Origin: a bacterium | GTDB lineage: Bacteria > Sumerlaeota > Sumerlaeia > SLMS01 > JAHLLQ01 | NCBI GenBank assembly: GCA_020444065.1 | Contig: JAHLLQ010000001.1 | Location: forward strand, 744,001 to 808,000 | Length of the DNA stretch: 64,000 nt | Direction: 5' to 3' | Shown: in pieces, positions 36,000 through 46,100 of the stretch | How positions within the stretch are numbered: the stretch's first letter is position 1 | How the letters are laid out: every line of letters starts with the position of its first letter | The notes under the pieces: model-generated | What the model was told of the DNA's origin: nothing | The model's input: the letters and a program-made list of their open reading frames with translations, nothing else | Databases searched by the model: none | Translations under genes and position numbers: made by a program

Positions 36000-37012
36000 G
36001 AGTCGCCTCCGTGGGCAGGGTCGCTCAGCCAACAGGCAACGCTGTGGCCGTCGCCCATTTCAAACTTGGGCGGCATCGTCGTGCACTGCTCCATCTCAAG
36101 AGGGCAGCGACCACGGAAGGGGCAGCCTTCAGGCGTATGGCTGATGTCCGGGACGACTCCGCGAATGTGCGAGAGCGGCGCATCCGGATCCGAGTCAGGC
36201 AGTGGGATGCTCGTGAACAAGCCCATCGTATAGGGATGCTGTGGATTGCGGAAGATCGTATTCGAATCGCCCGATTCAACAATTTTGCCAAGGTACATCA
36301 CGTGTACTTCATCGGCCATCTCTGCGACGACGCCCATATCGTGCGTGATGATTAGAATGGACATTCTCTTGTCACGTTGCAGCGCGCGGAGCAGGTTCAG
36401 CACTTGCGCTTGAATCGTGACATCAAGTGCAGTCGTCGGCTCATCTGCGATGAGCAGGCGTGGTCCGCAGGACAACGCCATCGCGATCAATGCGCGCTGA
36501 CACATACCGCCGGACATCTGATACGGATACTCGCGAACGCGACGCTCGGGGGCAGGGATTCCAACTTCGGCCAGCAAACTCACTGCGCGATTCCATGCGT
36601 CTGCTTTGCTCGTGGATTCGTGAGCGAGAATCATCTCCACGATCTGCTCGCCTATCGTGTATACAGGCGTCAGGGCACTGCGCGCATCCTGCGAAATCAG
36701 CGCGATCTCCCCGCCACGTAGTTTCATTAGTTGCTTCGAATCTTCATCGAGTGCAGCCAGATCTTCCGTCGACCCGTCTGAGTGGCAAAACCGAATTGCC
36801 CCTCCTGAAATCCGCCCGGGTTCTTCCAAAATGCGCAGAATCGCCATGCCGGTCAGGCTTTTGCCACATCCGCTTTCGCCCAGTAGTGCTACTGTCTTTC
36901 CCTCGGGAATGGACAGATCGATCCCGCGCACGGCTTTCACAAAGCCGGTCCGGAGGTCGAAACCGACTTCCAGATTCTCGACACGCAGGATGCATCCATC
37001 CTTCTTAGACAC
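35996..37012 (-). CDS. ABC importer ATPase, OppD/DppD family
   Basis: 338 residues from a GTG at 37012, chosen because AGGGGG lies 6 bases upstream; the longer frame begins with a TTG at 37036 without a ribosome site. Walker A GESGCGKSLTG (OppD-type, Leu after Ser), signature MSGGMCQRALIAMAL, Walker B LLIADEPTTALD and the C-terminal Cys-rich tail CPFRGRCPLEMEQC are visible. The start overlaps the PfkB gene stop by 8 bases, suggesting coupled translation of kinase and transporter. Confidence 0.92.
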   Translation of the reverse strand: MSKKDGCILRVENLEVGFDLRTGFVKAVRGIDLSIPEGKTVALLGESGCGKSLTGMAILRILEEPGRISGGAIRFCHSDGSTEDLAALDEDSKQLMKLRGGEIALISQDARSALTPVYTIGEQIVEMILAHESTSKADAWNRAVSLLAEVGIPAPERRVREYPYQMSGGMCQRALIAMALSCGPRLLIADEPTTALDVTIQAQVLNLLRALQRDKRMSILIITHDMGVVAEMADEVHVMYLGKIVESGDSNTIFRNPQHPYTMGLFTSIPLPDSDPDAPLSHIRGVVPDISHTPEGCPFRGRCPLEMEQCTTMPPKFEMGDGHSVACWLSDPAHGGDS

Positions 37013-37904
37013 GACAGTCCCCCTTGGATTGCTCAAGCAGTTCAGCGCTCAACTTCGGAGTCGCACCGCGCTGCGATGCCACGAAGGCTCCCGTTCGATT
37101 CGCAAGACGCAGAGCCTCCTTCGGATCGGCCATGCCCCCTTCGCTCAAGAGCGAGTGAATCATGGATGCCAGGAACGAATCTCCCGCACCAACCGCATCG
37201 GCAACCGTGACCTCGATTCCATCGGCCTCGAAGTACTCGCCCGCGTGAACCATAAACGCCCCATCGCCCCCGCGTGTCACAACGAGCGTCTCGATCTTCC
37301 ACATCTCTGCCAAGCGCTCTGCCACAAGGCGAGGCGCGCCTGCGATTTCAAACCACGCCGCGAGCTCATTCAACTCGGCGACATTCATCTTCACGAAGTG
37401 CGAATGCTGCAGTCCAAACTCCACAACCTCCCGATCAGTAAAGGGCGGCCTTAGGTTTACATCGAAGATGCGATAGCGGGCAGCCCGAACTGCCTGCTGA
37501 ATAGTGGCGCGCGAAATCTCCTCGCGCTGCCCAAGCGTTCCAAACACGAGTGCACGCGCGCTCCGTGTCTCTTCAAGAAGGCGTTCCGTCGCTTCAATCA
37601 TATCCCATGCGCTCGGCCAAAGGATTTCGTACGTTGGTTCGCCCCCTTTGCCGACCGCCACAACCACAAATCCGGTCTCGTGCTCCGACGAAATCTGCAC
37701 AAGCCCACAGGGAAACCCGACGCGTTCGAGTCGCCTCAAGACTTCCCGGCCCAACTCGTCGTTCCCCACGGCTGTCACCATCGAACTCTCGACACCGAGC
37801 TGGCGCAGATGGATCGCGACATTCAACGGCGCGCCGCCGAGGAAAAGCCCCTCCGGCAGGGCATCCCAAAGCACTTCCCCTACGCAGAGAACATCGCAAG
37901 CCAC
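37005..37904 (-). CDS. PfkB-family carbohydrate kinase, probable fructokinase
   Basis: 299 residues from the GTG at 37904 (GGAAGG 9 bases upstream); the TTG at 37913 is immediately next to the ribosome site and less likely. PfkB motifs: FLGGAPLNVAIHL (sugar-binding GG near the N-terminus) and the C-terminal signature DAVGAGDSFLASM with the catalytic Asp in GAGD. FDVNLRPPF fits the bacterial fructokinase subgroup. It would turn fructose released by the GH32 enzymes into a fructose phosphate for glycolysis. First gene of the seven-cistron transporter/hydrolase unit; a terminator lies just upstream, so the promoter must be within about 50 bases. Confidence 0.9.
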   Translation of the reverse strand: MACDVLCVGEVLWDALPEGLFLGGAPLNVAIHLRQLGVESSMVTAVGNDELGREVLRRLERVGFPCGLVQISSEHETGFVVVAVGKGGEPTYEILWPSAWDMIEATERLLEETRSARALVFGTLGQREEISRATIQQAVRAARYRIFDVNLRPPFTDREVVEFGLQHSHFVKMNVAELNELAAWFEIAGAPRLVAERLAEMWKIETLVVTRGGDGAFMVHAGEYFEADGIEVTVADAVGAGDSFLASMIHSLLSEGGMADPKEALRLANRTGAFVASQRGATPKLSAELLEQSKGDCRV

Positions 37905-37955
37905 TTCGATCAACCTTCCGATTCAGATAAAACCGTCTTGGAGAAACTAAGAGGA

Positions 37956-37983
37956 GGCTCCTGCGTGACCATCCGCAGGAGCC
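37956..37983 (-). terminator. Terminator between the beta-helix gene and the fructan operon
   Basis: A perfect 10-bp stem (GGCTCCTGCG at 37956-37965, complement at 37974-37983) with an 8-base loop lies 38 bases past the beta-helix gene stop. On the minus strand it is followed by a T-rich stretch (TCCTCTTAGTTTCT). Confidence 0.75.
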
Positions 37984-38020
37984 CCCGGGCGGATAAAGAA
38001 GGCACTATTGCCTGAGCAGA

Positions 38021-39823
38021 TCAATAGACCTCGTACAGTTCCCAATCGGCGATACCGGCCCAAGGAGGCTGAATCGCACCGATCGTAGTTCCATCGGATG
38101 AAGCTCCAACCGCGGGCGAGCCACTGCCAGGCGTATAATCGCCGCCGGCCGCATCCACGAAGAGCGGATCCTGGCCTTCGATGTCATTCGCGGCGGCACC
38201 CATAGAGTAAACGCCGGTATTATCCATCGGCCAACCGCCGTTCGTGTAATAGAGCGAGTAATCGCCCGACTTGATAATGTCGCCCGAGCCAGGGGAACCG
38301 AAGTCCTGCGCGACGATGCCGGAGTTGCTGCCGGCGAAGATCGTGTTGTTGACCTCTGCCGTGACGTCCTGAACCGAATTTTCGAGGCGCATGAACATTC
38401 CAGCGCAATCAAACGACGTCGACGCGAAGTCTCCCACGATGGTATTATAATTCAGCACCATGTCTGGGCCACCGCCATCCGTCGACACTGCAAGGATGCC
38501 CTTGCGATCCTCGCCCTCGATGATGTTGCCATCCATCGTTACTGCAATCTCGTGCAGGAAGTGGACCGCCGCGTCGAAGGCACCGGCAGCGCCAATATCG
38601 ATCCAGTTGTCCGTCAAAGTCGCAGACGAAGCCGTCGGCGAAGAGCCCCAGCGTCCGAAAATGCGGATCGCCCCAACGCCGGCGTTGTTGCTGATTGTAC
38701 AATTCTGGATCGTTGTCGAGATTTCCTCGCCACCACCATCGACCTCGATGCCGGTTCCCAGATTGCCAGAGATTGTAACGCCGTCGAATATCAAAGAGGA
38801 CGAAAGACCTGCAGATGTTGGCGATGTTACGGCGCGCTTGAAGGCGGCAATGTCATTGTTCATGATCTGGCCACCGGTCATCGTGAAATCCACCGGCAGG
38901 AACATGCCAAGAGCCTCGCCCCCCGCCACCGTATTGTCGACTTCGCAGTTGGTCAGCGAAATCGTCGAAACCGGCTGGCTGTCCGTACCGCCAGCGGCCT
39001 CCAGCAGGATCGCCCGGTTTTGGTTGCCGTTGAATGTGCAGTTTGTGAACGCCAGGTTCATGGAGGACCCGGTGCCCGGCAACAGATCGACGCCCTGAGC
39101 TTCCCAATCGTTCGCGGCGCCCAGGCCATTCGAATCGAAGCTGACGCTGGCGAAGGTGCCGCTCAGCGGCCAGAATGATTGCACACCCTCATTCGTATTT
39201 CCGCTCACGCTGCTGCCCGTCCAATCGAACGTGACAGCGCTGTCGCAGAAGACGCCCTGCAAGTTATTGTCGAACGATGATCCGACGTCCGTCCAGTTCA
39301 GAATTGTGTCACCCCAGCCGCCGCAGGAAGCCCCGCGCCCACCGTTGCTATCCACATCGCAGTCCGATGTATTCAGATTCAGTGTTCCAAAGACCTGGTA
39401 CACTTGAATTCCATGGCCGTCACTAACGGCGCCATTGCCCGTGATGGTCATGCTCGTCAGCGTCGTCGTCCCCGCCGCGTACAATGCAACGCCTGCAAAA
39501 TCGCAGTTCTGAACGGTCAAACCCTCCAGAACCACACCATCTGCATTGATCTGTACGCCTCCAAGGCCGCTGAGGCCGCCGGTGCTCGTAATGACCGCCT
39601 GGCTGAGATTCTGGGCCTGAATAGTCAGCGCCTTGTCTACATCAACCGTATCCTGTGTGTACGAACCGTCGGCAAGCACAAGCGTGTCGCCAGCCGTTGC
39701 ACCATTGATCGCAGTCTGCAGCGTCCCCGCACCGGGCGACACGTTGATCGTCGATGCACAGAGAGGCAGGCACAGAGCCAGACCGAACCCGACACCGGCG
39801 ATCGTTGAAAATGTTCTCTTCAT
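38021..39823 (-). CDS. Secreted right-handed parallel beta-helix protein
   Basis: 600 residues from the ATG at 39823 (AAGGA 9 bases upstream). A Sec signal (MKRTFSTIAGVGFGLALCLP...) ends near residue 25. It starts the mature part with the usual polysaccharide-lyase-like pattern SPGAGTLQTAINGATAGDTLVLADG, followed by many short rungs of alternating beta strands with N-x-T/S turns (pectate-lyase/NosD-like repeats). No catalytic residues could be recognised, so binding or structural roles are as likely as a lyase. The last residues are I-A-D-W-E-L-Y-E-V-Y, similar to the tail of the 3,480-residue protein. It follows the pseudopilin gene by 94 bases. Confidence 0.85.
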   Translation of the reverse strand: MKRTFSTIAGVGFGLALCLPLCASTINVSPGAGTLQTAINGATAGDTLVLADGSYTQDTVDVDKALTIQAQNLSQAVITSTGGLSGLGGVQINADGVVLEGLTVQNCDFAGVALYAAGTTTLTSMTITGNGAVSDGHGIQVYQVFGTLNLNTSDCDVDSNGGRGASCGGWGDTILNWTDVGSSFDNNLQGVFCDSAVTFDWTGSSVSGNTNEGVQSFWPLSGTFASVSFDSNGLGAANDWEAQGVDLLPGTGSSMNLAFTNCTFNGNQNRAILLEAAGGTDSQPVSTISLTNCEVDNTVAGGEALGMFLPVDFTMTGGQIMNNDIAAFKRAVTSPTSAGLSSSLIFDGVTISGNLGTGIEVDGGGEEISTTIQNCTISNNAGVGAIRIFGRWGSSPTASSATLTDNWIDIGAAGAFDAAVHFLHEIAVTMDGNIIEGEDRKGILAVSTDGGGPDMVLNYNTIVGDFASTSFDCAGMFMRLENSVQDVTAEVNNTIFAGSNSGIVAQDFGSPGSGDIIKSGDYSLYYTNGGWPMDNTGVYSMGAAANDIEGQDPLFVDAAGGDYTPGSGSPAVGASSDGTTIGAIQPPWAGIADWELYEVY

Positions 39824-39917
39824 GATCTCAAGTCCTTTCGACTTCATAGGTGGAACTGCCATTCAAGGAAGTGTTGTGACGCCACTCGCAGCGTCTCGGC
39901 TCACCCGCTGGTGCGGC

Positions 39918-40526
39918 TTAGTCTCCGTAGAACGAAATCTTGTTGCTGGATAGAATATCCCCGCTCGATACGGTTCCATTCGTTGGATCATAGATCGATG
40001 TTGTCGAGCCGTCATCCAGGTCGACGTAATCGACCGGGGAGACCCCGATGAAGTCGCGATCCAGATCCGGCCCCAAGGCCCCGATAATATATTGGAATCC
40101 GAGCGTGCTTCGGACATTCTGCAGGGCGGGGTAAACTTCAAAGAAGCCTGGTCCCCAATACTCAAAGGTGTTCTTATCGCCATTCGGATTATTGTCGTAC
40201 GATGGCGAATTGTTCTGGAATGGCGAGAAGATCACGCTCGTCATGTAGGCAATCGGAGTTGTCAGTTGAGTCCATGTGGCCACTTCGTCCACTGGGTTGT
40301 GCAACGGATGGCTCGGCATCCCGTTGATATCCAGAATGTAGGAGTTGTAATCTACCGCGTAGGCCTCGAGCCCCGTACGGAGCGAACGCATATCCGCCTT
40401 CGCACGAGAGACCTTAGAGCGCGTTTGCGCCTCAAGGAAGTTGGGCACCGCGATGGCGGCAAGAATCGCAATGATCGCCACGACGATCAGCAACTCGATC
40501 AACGTGAAGCCGCGACGTCGAATCAT
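39918..40526 (-). CDS. Type II secretion/type IV pilin-like pseudopilin
   Basis: 202 residues from the ATG at 40526 (AAAGGA about 9 bases upstream). The prepilin peptidase site is MIRRRG|FTLIELLIVVAIIAILAAI, that is Gly|Phe with Glu at +5, followed by the hydrophobic helix and NFLEAQTRSKVSRAKADMR, a pattern found in large families of pseudopilins in Planctomycetota, Lentisphaerota and related phyla. The C-terminal domain is G-type-like with Asp-rich loops (DLDRDFIG; DYVDLDDGS). Such proteins are processed at the inner membrane and become part of a secretion pseudopilus. No other secretion gene is near. Confidence 0.92.
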   Translation of the reverse strand: MIRRRGFTLIELLIVVAIIAILAAIAVPNFLEAQTRSKVSRAKADMRSLRTGLEAYAVDYNSYILDINGMPSHPLHNPVDEVATWTQLTTPIAYMTSVIFSPFQNNSPSYDNNPNGDKNTFEYWGPGFFEVYPALQNVRSTLGFQYIIGALGPDLDRDFIGVSPVDYVDLDDGSTTSIYDPTNGTVSSGDILSSNKISFYGD

Positions 40527-41345
40527 AATCTGTTTTCCTTTCAACCTGCCCGCTGCGGGGACATGAGTTCCGACTCTGGGATGGAGTTCCCCTTCCCCCG
40601 TCGAATGGGTGGATCGTGCGCATCTACTTTGCACGTGTCAAGAGCGAATTCGATCCGCTTCGAATCCTTCCATCAATTCTAAGCCGTCATCTCCCAGACA
40701 ATCGGCCGAGAGATTCCTGTAACTTGATATTCATCAGTGATTTAAGCTCGATTATTCCTGCTGGTCTATGTGCCGCGAAGTCGGTTGGAAGCATGCCGTA
40801 GCGTATATCGAATCGTTCCACTTCGACTGCCAAGTGATCTCGTGTAGGCCGATCTCTGGAGGAGGAGATCGCGAAGAAGAAGCCCCTGGGCCCGGCTGGT
40901 GCTTCCCGGTCCTCAGACGCCATGCTCGGGGCTTGCCGTGAATGATTTGAGTAGATCTTTGCGCTTTATTTGCAGCCGCTATAGGTGAATCGCTGCCTGA
41001 CTGAAGCAAGTCCGATGGATGGGATCTGCTGTCGTACTACGGATCTTCGGCATAGTATCAGAACAGCTCGATAAGTAGAACTGAGAGTTGGTCTGCTGGC
41101 CACCTTCTTCTGACACGTGTATGAATACACCCTGGTCCCATTCGGACTGCGGCAACAAGGTAGACCCTGGATTCCCAAGAGAGGCGATCCCCGTCGCCAT
41201 ACTTCATCGCGTTTCCTGACCCGGATCACGCTGCCAGTTCATTGTCCTGGTTCCGGATCCGTCCTACGAATTCAATGCGGCACAAAGCCAGGATTCCAGA
41301 TGTATCTCCGAAGATGGAGACGAAGGGTTGTCCCGGTGCTCTGCT
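40527..41345. other. Gene-free region upstream of the pseudopilin
   Basis: About 820 bases in which all frames are short and lack recognisable motifs or ribosome sites. It probably holds the promoter of the pseudopilin/beta-helix unit on its left side. On its right it leads into a decayed permease fragment, so part of it may be deletion scar. Confidence 0.5.
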
Positions 41346-41531
41346 CTATGCACTCGGATCGATTGCGTCGTGCAAGGCGTCGCCGAGCATGTTGAAGGAT
41401 ACCACGGTGAGCAGGACCGGTACAGCCGGAAGGAGCAGCCATGGAAACTGAACAAGTACTCGGACGTGTTGGGCCTTTTCGAGGAGCACCCCCCAGCTGG
41501 TCATGGGCGAGCGTATGCCAAGGCTAGACAA
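41346..41531 (-). pseudogene. Remnant of an OppC/DppC permease gene (C-terminal fragment)
   Basis: About 60 codons ending at a normal stop closely match the last residues of the DppC-like gene at 30910: SLGIRSPMTSWGVLL, QHVRVLVQFPWLLLP and SFNMLGDALHDAIDP line up with GLGVRPPMISWGTLL, QKVRVLVQYPWLLLP and SFNMLGDGLRDALDP. Similarity ceases abruptly around 41531, and no start or other permease domain exists upstream. It is a leftover of a second transporter locus or of a duplication, not a functional gene. Confidence 0.85.
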
Positions 41532-41725
41532 TGAACAAAAACACAGGCGCACCTGGTAAGATGGATGGTGAAACATTCATTTGTCTTGAGCATCTGAGCC
41601 AACTCTGCTCAGCCTTATCACTAGAACCCTGCGTTTTCGGATAAATGGGAGTAATCACTAAGGCCATTTGGATGGTTAACGCTCTTACGTAGTTCTTGTA
41701 GAGTGGTGTGGTAGACTCAGAGCAC

Positions 41726-42358
41726 ATGTCCAACATCCGACCACCAGGCACGACGGATGAGGAGCTCATTCGTCTCTTGCGGGGTGAGGAGACTCGCCCG
41801 CAAGGGATTCAGTTGCTTGTTACGATCCACGGACGGGAGATGGCACCGGTGCTCAAGACGACGCTGGAGCGACGCCTGGAGGTGAAGTTCACGCCGGAAC
41901 AGATCGGCTACTTCCTCAGCTATGGTGCCTGGAAGGCAGCCATATCGGTTCATCAATTCGATCCCGCCAGGGGCGACTTGAGAGGGTGGTACTGGAGGAT
42001 TTGCTTCCATGTGGCAGTCGACTGGTTACGGAGTGATACTGATAGATTCCTCCAAGTGGCTGATGATGAGGACAAAGGACTCTACGTACGCGGACTTATG
42101 AAGAAGACAAGCGAATCCTCGGAGGGGTCCAAACGTCGAGTGCGTCTCTTGCGCGAGGAAATCGAGGCTCTCGCTCCACTGCAAAGAGCGATCATTAGGG
42201 CCGATCTCGCGGCCGGCGGCAAGGCGTCTGCGGTGAAGTTGGCGAAGCTTCTTGGCAAGTCGCCGGAGAACATCCGTGTCTCACGACACAAAGCGCATCG
42301 GCGCATCCGAAGACGACTAGAAGAACGTTGGTCGGAAAATGAGGAGATGGAAGCGTGA
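41726..42358 (+). CDS. ECF-like RNA polymerase sigma factor
   Basis: 210 residues from the ATG at 41726; a GTG at 41708 is in frame. Region 2-like sequence (FDPARGDLRGWYWRICFHVAVDWLR) matches the F-D-P-x-R-G-x-F-x-x-W-L pattern of ECF sigma factors. Region 4-like sequence (REEIEALAPLQRAIIRADLA, then AVKLAKLLGKSPENIRVSRHKAHRRIRRRL) has the helix-turn-helix. It overlaps the following membrane protein gene by 4 bases (GTGA), a typical sigma/anti-sigma layout. Together with the giant exoprotein just downstream it suggests a dedicated surface-protein regulon. No matching ECF promoter could be assigned. Confidence 0.85.
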   Translation: MSNIRPPGTTDEELIRLLRGEETRPQGIQLLVTIHGREMAPVLKTTLERRLEVKFTPEQIGYFLSYGAWKAAISVHQFDPARGDLRGWYWRICFHVAVDWLRSDTDRFLQVADDEDKGLYVRGLMKKTSESSEGSKRRVRLLREEIEALAPLQRAIIRADLAAGGKASAVKLAKLLGKSPENIRVSRHKAHRRIRRRLEERWSENEEMEA

Positions 42359-43107
42359 CCGGCGAGGAATACAGAGAGCTCTGGGAGGAAGTTTCTCCGG
42401 CACTGCGCGAGGAGTTGGGTCTGAATTGCCCATCCTGGCAGAATGCTATGGCTGATTTCGAGGCGCTGGAAGCGAACCTTCTTACCGACGAGGAACCGGA
42501 ACGGATCGCGCAGGTCGCGACAGAACCCCTCGAGGAGGATGGACAGCAGGCAGCCATCGTCGCCAATTCCCCGGAGACACGGCAATTCCTGGATCGGAAA
42601 ATCGATCTGACGATGTTGATCGGCGTCGCGGCTGCATCGGTGTTCTTGTGCCTCCTGATCATGGTCCCCCAGAAGTACTTGCCGGACGTGTCTGTGGTTA
42701 GCATCGCTACGGAAGGGACTATTGCGGGCGAAGATACGGGGACCTTCGCTTCATACGAGAACTTATCCATCTCTGTAGAGGAGTCGGCGGTTAATCTGAC
42801 CGTCGACTATCACATCTACAATGTCGTTAATCCGCGAGAGATCGACCAGTTGATTGCGATGCTGGTGCACGAGAAGAGCAATGCGGTCGTGGCCAGCGAT
42901 TTGTTTTATCACGGTATCCCGGGGTATCGCCCGGGAGAGACAGGTGCGGGAATCGCCCACTTGTCCTTCAAGAACCGGGAGCAGGGCGAGTATACGCTCT
43001 ACTTGGTGAAAGTGGCAGCAGCGACAAAGGAACGGGCCATCGATCATGCCGTGAATGAACGTGGCGGATGGCCGGTGGAGGCGGCGAGGCTGAAAAAGAC
43101 TCGTTAG
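42355..43107 (+). CDS. Single-pass membrane protein, possible anti-sigma factor
   Basis: 250 residues from a GTG overlapping the sigma factor's TGA. The N-terminal 80 residues are acidic and soluble (probably cytoplasmic), one transmembrane helix follows (LTMLIGVAAASVFLCLLIMV, about residues 84-103), and the rest is an extracytoplasmic beta-rich domain. This topology and position match anti-sigma factors, but no zinc-binding HxxxCxxC motif is present and the sequence matches no family I know. The giant exoprotein starts 33 bases downstream. Confidence 0.7.
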   Translation: MTGEEYRELWEEVSPALREELGLNCPSWQNAMADFEALEANLLTDEEPERIAQVATEPLEEDGQQAAIVANSPETRQFLDRKIDLTMLIGVAAASVFLCLLIMVPQKYLPDVSVVSIATEGTIAGEDTGTFASYENLSISVEESAVNLTVDYHIYNVVNPREIDQLIAMLVHEKSNAVVASDLFYHGIPGYRPGETGAGIAHLSFKNREQGEYTLYLVKVAAATKERAIDHAVNERGGWPVEAARLKKTR

Positions 43108-43140
43108 CCGGCGCCTACTCAACACAACGGAGGCAGGACG

Positions 43141-46100
43141 ATGAGAGCGTGCGGAGCGAAACGAAGTGGTGAGACTTTACGAATACTGACTTTCTTGTGC
43201 TTGATTGCGCCGCTGTTACCAGCGCCGCTTCTGGCTGCCGGCGCTCAGCTCAAAGTCTACGGGTACGTACGCGATAGTGGCCAACAGGGCATCGCCGGTG
43301 CCCGCGTGGAGGTCTACGCCGATCGATACGATTCCACGTACACCAAATGGACCACCACCGAGGCCAACGGCTACTACTCCGTCTACGTCGACAAGACGAG
43401 CTCGCCCCGTGTGCTGAAAGTCCGTGCGCGATACGACAATGTCGAACGGGGAGCCTACTCGGACTCCGTGTCGCCCTCCGACACACACGCCTATGTCTCT
43501 GTTTCGTTGCCAATAGAGGTTGCTGGCGCGGGCGATTTGACGATCGGAGGCCGGGTCACAGAGGAAGGAACCGGAGCCCCTATCGGTAATGTGAAGGTTG
43601 CCCTGAAGTACTATCTCGGCGGCTGGAATCCGCTGAAGACCGTATCGACGAACGCGTCTGGCGCGTACGACTTCGGGCTCCAGAAGGACCGGACCTACAT
43701 GATTGTGGCCTCGAAGAACGGCTACAAGACGGAACTGGTCTGGCCGGAGGTCTCCCCAAATACGAGCAACATTGTGGATATCTCAATGGAGGCAGACGTT
43801 CCGCCGCCTCCCCCCGATGAAACCGAGTACTTCAGTCTCTCGCTGGATCGGTGGGATGGAGATAACGTGGAACTGGAACGGAACACTGTCGATTGGTGGT
43901 CCTTCTCAGTTCCAACGTATGGCCTGCTCGTCGTGAAGCTGGATTCAGATGACGGCCCGCTTTCAATCAGTGTGCATTCGTCGAAGTGGTCTCCGGAGAA
44001 ATGCCGTCTGGACTTCGAGGCTCCCAATTGGGACTCCGAATTCTCCTGCAACGTCTCTGAAGCAGACTATGCAGACACCAGTCGGTACTACCTTCGAGTT
44101 ACTGACATGAAGAGTGGATTGTCCGAATACAGGATCCACATCAGTCTGCAGCCGGCACAGGTCACCAATGATCTGGCTCCTTCGAAATTGGAGCTCACCC
44201 GGGAAGTCTTCCCAGCCGGCGATCCCATTGGCTTTCAGTATCGAGTCGATAACAAGGGCATGGAGAATGAAGGGGAACTGGACATACATGTCTATGCCTC
44301 GGACAATTCCAACACTGCTATTGCTGGAGACAACTTCCTTGGTTCATTCCGTCTAACCAACGGAGTGCCAGCGAATGGCAGCGTTTCTGAATCCAGGGAC
44401 GTCTCCTCCTCCGGCCTTCCGGAGGGCATTGACAAGTACCTGAAGCTCAAGATCGACGCGAACTCAGAGTGGTCTGGCGATCTTGAAGACAACAACATTG
44501 TGGTTTCTTCCACGACCTTCCAGATGGATTCGCTGCTGCCACCGGAAGAAGAGCGAATCGTAGGACAACTCAAACTCCAAGGCCGATTTTCTGATATCGC
44601 AACAGCACCAAGCTACGAGTTTGTTCAAGACGGCTCTATTCATGGATATCTGGTCATGCCCGCGGGCACCGAGGTTGTGACTGGTACGGAGAAGATTTCA
44701 ATCGATCCGGCTGATGCCGCCAATCTCCTCCTCCAACCGAACGGGCTGCCTGGATTCGACGAAGATGCGTGGGATATCCTCGACTTGGATGACTTGCTCA
44801 CAATCGATGCGGGCTCGGGAACTGTCGACCAGTTTGCGGATCTCTCGGAAACGGTGTTTGTCCTCTATCCGACGCTTATCCTCGACCTGACAAGTCTCGA
44901 GATCCTCGCTCACGACGACCCTGGTCATGCGGGGATGATTCATGCAGGAGTTCAGGTAGCCTTCCCCCTTTCAAAGCGCGCAGCATTGGAGGCCAGTTCC
45001 GAATTGAATAAGGCTATCAGCGGACAAAGCGACCTCTTCGATCCCAGATTAGGTCATTGGACCTACCTGGAACTCGAGTCGTACTTCAACGGAGATGGAT
45101 TCGAGGGTACGTTTGCAGTTGATAACAACCTGCCTGAAATCCCCAACCTGCTCGAGATGAGAAGTCTCTACGGAGGACTAAGCACCTTCGACGACCAGAA
45201 GGTCCACTTTGGCGGCAGCGCGAAGTTCCCGAAACTGCATGGCGTTACCATCACAGCGGATGTGTTCCTCATCCACTACACGACCCTGGATGGCGTAAAG
45301 ATTTCGGGCGAAGTGGAACACCCGATTCCAGTTCTTCCGACCAGCATTCCAGGAGTTTATGTGGTTGCTTTCAAGGGCCTCGGACTTGGCGTTCAAGGCC
45401 TCGCCAGCAATCCTGATAACATCGCCGTCAGCGGTGATATCGGGATGACGATCGGCTTCATACAGGCCCCGATCGGGCATACGAATATCCTGGAGGCTAA
45501 GTACCCGGATACAGGTGGCACGATCTGGCTTGGAACAGGCAATTTCGAGCTTCACGGCGCGCTGCGGCTATTCTACTCTGAAGTCTCCTTCGGAGGAGAG
45601 ACTGAAGTGTTGTTCGAAGGATTCGATCTCTTCAAGGCAGCCATACAGTACGACAATACGTGCCGTGTTCTTGACGGGCAGAGCGAGTTGAACCTGCTGG
45701 ATATCTACATCGCCGAGGGCAAACTGCACTACGACACGAAGGCGAACTCCTTCAAGATGACGTCCGAGGGCCGGCTGGTTGCTCCGGACGATTGGTGGTT
45801 GGTGGGAGGCGAGGTACTTGGCTACACCTACGGCGAAGTCGTACAGAATCCAGAAGAGGGCTATATCTTCTGTCGTGCAAACTTTGGTGGGATCCACGTT
45901 CACTGTCGCTTCAACAGCGATGGAACATTGGAGCCGCCGGGCATTGAATTAGAGATGCCCGTCTCGCTGTGGCGCGACTTGCGCGGCACCGACGGGTCCT
46001 TCTCCAGTCGTCGTGCCGGTCCATTGAACGAGACCGTTCATATTGCTTCGGACACGCCCTATGCCGTGATCCGGTTTGTCTACTCCTCCGGCAATGCAGG

